28,372 nucleotides of DNA from Chara braunii (taxonomy: Eukaryota > Streptophyta > Charophyceae > Charales > Characeae). Each line of letters opens with the position of its first letter. The stretch's first letter is position 1. The translations under genes and the position numbers were made by a program. Of the stretch, positions 25,873 to 28,372 are shown piece by piece. The stretch is taken from contig BFEA01000037.1 of assembly GCA_003427395.1 (NCBI GenBank), forward strand, positions 3,896,845 to 3,925,216, given 5' to 3'. The notes under the pieces are model-generated. The model searched no databases and was not told the DNA's origin. It worked only from the letters and a program-made list of their open reading frames with translations.

Positions 25873-26079
25873 TTAAACCACCAGTACCTGGCCCAGCTAT
25901 GGGCCGCGGCGCTTCCCGTATACGCGCTGCGCCATTTGGGCTTCGGCCTGCCGGACCGCATTGGCTGGAGGCCGCAGGCAAAACGAAAAAGAAAATTGCG
26001 ACGGCGATTCGGCAGGACTTGGCGCGCAGCGTGCTGGGAGGCTCGGATTCAGTAGCTGAGCGAGGTACTGGTGGTTTAA
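25873..26079. mobile_element. MITE-like element with TTAA target duplication
   Basis: TTAA (25873-25876) then ACCACCAGTACCT; at the other end AGGTACTGGTGGT then TTAA (26076-26079). The 13-bp terminal inverted repeats are perfect. The element between them is 199 bp without coding capacity. Sub-terminal parts (about 25890-25935 and 26020-26060) are loosely inverted as well. A TTAA duplication suggests mobilisation by a piggyBac-type transposase, by analogy. Confidence 0.65.
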
Positions 26080-26415
26080 AGCTACAGTGCGAGGACTTTA
26101 ATACTAGGAACAGGTCCGGCCCTTAGGGCCTCTGCCCTGATAACCTCTCCACCGTGCACGAACCAAAAACAAATCTGCCTTCAAGGCCTTGAAAGCCAAA
26201 CAAGCCAAAAAGGAAATACAAAGTAACAAACCAACTAACTATATACCACCCTCCTGCTTCTACTCTTCTACTTTCTATTTTCCTAGTGCTCCTAACCACC
26301 TAATGCGGTGGCTGTCTCTTTTCTTGACTCCTTCCACTTCTCTTTATCCTTCTGCCTGTCTCCCGCGACCCAACTAGTACCCGCCAACCGAGTTTCCTGG
26401 TTTTAGTTGCTGCTC
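26080..26415. other. Sequence downstream of the LINE remnant
   Basis: Possibly the 3' untranslated region of the LINE (minus strand). No poly-A tail was found at a clear position. No gene. Confidence 0.4.
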
Positions 26416-27447
26416 CTATTTGTAGAACCATTCATCCAATATCACCTTACCTGCCTCTATCTTTGTCATCTTTCCCTCCTTTCCCCAAGTGTTCTCAAAC
26501 CATCTTCTGCCTGTCTCCTTACTCTTTACTTTGCTCACTTTTCTTCTCCAGTCCGCCAAGATCGAGCGTCTCAGTAGCTGAGTGAACGTCGACCTGACTT
26601 GCTTGTTCGTCCATTCTTTGTCTCTGAACACCCTGTCGTTCCTTTCTTGCCAAATGACTGCGCAGGCTACCGCACGAGCTGTCTGTGCCACATAGCCCCA
26701 TCCTGAGCTAATACTACATCCTTCATGCTCTCCTCCCAATAAAGTCCATTCCTTTGTCCAGGGGAAGTCTCCACCTGTACACCTGTCCCAAAATTTTATC
26801 CACCACTTCCGTATCCTGTCTGAGGCTGGGCAGTCCCCCCACAGATGGGTAGTAGATTCGAACGCCCAGCCACATCTTTTACATTTCAGTTCGACTTTCA
26901 CACCTCTCTCTGTCAACCACACAGCCGATGGAGTTGACACCAACGAGAGTAACCACAGCAATGATGCCTGTCTCTGGCACAGTATTAACTTCAACTGTTC
27001 CCAGCAGGACTTGAGCGCCCTGTCTATGCCGTCTGGATTCATATCCAACAGCTGCCTCCACCGTGATCTTGCTACTACCTCCGGGTGCTTCTGTGGAATG
27101 ATCATTTTGTAACCAATTCTCTGTGTGTAGTTCAGCAGGCAGACGTTCTGGCTTCCTCTACCTTGCGCCCTCCATTCCCACATGCTCGGGTCTGTTCTCA
27201 GAACTATGATAGGTTTGCCTTTTGCGAACAACACTTTCGAGTTGTCAATAGCTTTCACTATTCTAACTTGAGACAGTGCTGATCCCAGAGTCGGTATTCC
27301 TTCCACCTCATCTCCTATCTTCTGGCTTCTCCTCTCAATCTCCCATCCTTGAAAAATCCGTTTTCCATCCCTCTTGAGTTTCCACCAGTTCCCACAGGGT
27401 TGCTTTCTCTGGGTTCTCTTGAATATACCAGGTTCCTGGCGGATCAA
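26416..27447 (-). pseudogene. LINE ORF2 C-terminal part with zf-RVT zinc-binding domain
   Basis: Remnant of a plant L1-like non-LTR retrotransposon reverse transcriptase protein. On the minus strand, 343 codons. Residues 189-206 hold the zinc-binding pattern C-x2-C-x8-H-x4-C in CKRCGWAFESTTHLWGDCP, preceded by WLTERGV and followed by WWIKFW. Near residues 285-310, CAVIWQERNDRVFRDKEW is the family's usual W.ERN.R.F motif. Upstream of residue 40 the frame no longer matches. The RT palm itself is outside or lost. Confidence 0.82.
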
Positions 27448-27720
27448 CTGTATCGGGGGAGAGTATACTCTTCCACTCTCGTGGTATCGCTTTAATCACC
27501 TCCCCCCAATCTGTCCTCGATGTTTCTCAGCTGGCCTAATCTTTCTTTCAGTTTCTCCGCCGTCACCCAGGTTTATGAGAATCCGTCCCAGATATCTCTC
27601 AACTTCAACACACCTCTCTCTATCCATGCCCTTCCGAAACTGTGTGTCTGTGTGTCTGCTTTGAACCAGAGGTCATCTTCCTTTCTGATACTGGATTTCG
27701 TCTTCGTTCCACCTGTCCTC
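27448..27720 (-). pseudogene. Upstream continuation of the LINE ORF2, frameshifted
   Basis: In another minus-strand frame, DDLWFKADTQTHSFGRAWIE and RGVLKLRDIWDGFS match the segment that precedes zf-RVT in plant LINEs (W.ERGV..LRDLWDG). A stop at about 27573 and a frame change follow; then TWVTAEKLKERLGQL and, in a third frame, EVIKAIPREWKSIL and TWYIQENPEKATLWEL lead toward the main fragment. At least two frameshifts are needed. Confidence 0.6.
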
Positions 27721-27757
27721 GGAGATGAAATAGGAAATGAAAATGTGAAAACACTCC

Positions 27758-27838
27758 GAAATCCTTGGGCTCCGAGGATTTCCCAGCCAAATCGTCCTCG
27801 GCTCCAAAAGGACCTCGAGGTCCTTTGGGGCCCGAGGA
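27758..27838. other. Two adjacent hairpins
   Basis: Hairpin 1: GAAATCCTTGG (27758-27768) with CCGAGGATTTC (27772-27782). Hairpin 2: a perfect 20-bp palindrome AAAGGACCTCGAGGTCCTTT (27807-27826), extended by TCCTCGGCTCC (27795-27805) pairing with GGGGCCCGAGGA (27827-27838) with a bulge. The arms share the core CCTCGG/CCGAGG. Confidence 0.85.
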
Positions 27839-28093
27839 TCCGTGTTTCACGGAGAGGAGAGGGCATGCACGTAGAGAGACGTTACAACCGAGAATTCGGA
27901 TCGTGGCTGCACCCTATTGGCTGAAAGCCTGAAGCATAACTTTTTTTCTTGTTTTTTCCTTAACACTCTTTAAGCAAATAGCGGTCCTCACGTAACGCTC
28001 CCGCGAGAGGCCGCTCACCACTGTTGGGAAACGCGGCGGGACTGGCAGGCGGGCCCAACAGATACCGTGTGTGTCTTTCAGGCCGCGAGCGAG
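27839..28093. other. Unassigned sequence
   Basis: No gene seen. It has a T-rich stretch (27940-27958) and then GC-rich sequence up to the long hairpin. Confidence 0.45.
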
Positions 28094-28174
28094 CTTGCGT
28101 TGGACGGCCAGGTAGAGTTTTCGGGATCCGTGCCAGGCGATTCCCGAAACTTCTATCGGGCCGTCCAACGTAAG
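28094..28174. ncRNA. Long hairpin, miRNA-precursor-like or foldback element
   Basis: 81 nt fold into one stem. Outer arm CTTGCGTTGGACGGCC pairs with GGCCGTCCAACGTAAG (15 of 16). After an A-G mismatch, GGTAGAGTTTTCGGGA pairs with TCCCGAAACTTCTATC (about 13 of 16). The terminal loop is about 15 nt. That is some 28 pairs in 32, the size and build of a plant pre-miRNA, although a foldback MITE would look the same. Strand is unknown. Confidence 0.6.
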
Positions 28175-28233
28175 TCCAGTCGGCAATCCTGACGGTTGTC
28201 GCGGGTCCTGCGTTTTGTTTGCTGTTTCGACGC

Positions 28234-28314
28234 GATGCGACTCGGTTCGACGATACGTGCTGTTTCCCGCTCGGTTCGATGCGACTCGGTTCGACGATAC
28301 GTGCTGTTTCCCGC
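28234..28314. repeat. 44-bp-spaced direct repeat, two units of 37 bp
   Basis: GATGCGACTCGGTTCGACGA and the following 17 bp occur at 28234-28270 and 28278-28314 without a difference. Shorter CTCGGTTCGA and GCTGTTTC pieces lie around them. Confidence 0.93.
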
Positions 28315-28348
28315 GATCGCTTTGGTGTTTCCATTGGACTTCGTTGCA

Positions 28349-28372
28349 AGAGAGAGAGAGAGAGAGAGAGAG
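28349..28372. repeat. (GA)n microsatellite, reaches window end
   Basis: Twelve AG/GA units up to the last base. Confidence 0.97.

Noticed and set aside
27914-28349. Arg-rich minus-strand open frames of up to 129 codons
   Set aside because: They read through a long hairpin and a perfect tandem repeat, which explains the open frame; no family resemblance.

Overview
This is a eukaryotic nuclear window, most likely from a streptophyte alga close to Chara. That assignment is an inference. It rests on divergent Ty3/Gypsy chromovirus-like elements with a chromodomain, plant-type mitochondrial DNA inserted in the middle (rps2, rps11, tatC, nad4, cox1 and group I and II introns in one compact set), long dinucleotide microsatellites and a possible plastid transit peptide. 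No intact cellular gene is visible. There are two weak gene traces: a possible plastid-targeted N-terminus running off the left edge (1-144, minus) and an isolated exon-like 84-bp stretch (6592-6675, minus).

Layout. 1-1404: low-complexity DNA and GA microsatellites. 1405-6054: a decayed Ty3/Gypsy element A (gag, protease, reverse transcriptase; RNase H and integrase deleted; polypurine tract and a 1264-bp 3' LTR). About 7119-10210: a nuclear insertion of mitochondrial DNA that has been cut and rejoined, carrying pieces of tRNA-Phe, rps2, tatC, tRNA-Ser, nad4, rps11, cox1, group I and II introns, tRNA-Gln and two copies of a maturase tail. 11327-13261 and 17385-18657: gag and protease-RT of what looks like a single second Ty3 element B, split by a nested LTR insertion C (13262-17384) that has its own 511-bp LTR, a 5'-truncated second LTR and near-matching 5-bp flanks (CCAGT/CCAAT). 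Inside C, an RNase H-integrase-chromodomain pol segment (about 14637-16619) is bracketed by 217-bp inverted repeats of equal length. 20080-20610: leader sequence related to the LTR of element A, with the same stem-loop. 22642-22718: a U2 snRNA-derived sequence with an A-rich tail. 23411-24150: a cluster of hammerhead-ribozyme-like motifs on both strands among repeats. 25873-26079: a TTAA-flanked MITE-like element. 26416-27720: the decayed 3' end of a LINE ORF2. 27758-28314: palindromes, a long miRNA-precursor-like hairpin and a short tandem repeat.

The coding pieces do not form a working pathway. They are remnants of mobile elements and organelle DNA, nearly all with stops, frameshifts or deletions. 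The most unusual items are the hammerhead cluster, the U2-derived retroposon, the mosaic mitochondrial insertion with an in-frame cox1/intron/rps11/nad4 chimera, and the inverted-repeat-bracketed pol segment inside a nested LTR element. Everything was read by eye; no alignment or folding program was run, so repeat edges are good to a few bases where the text says so and otherwise approximate.
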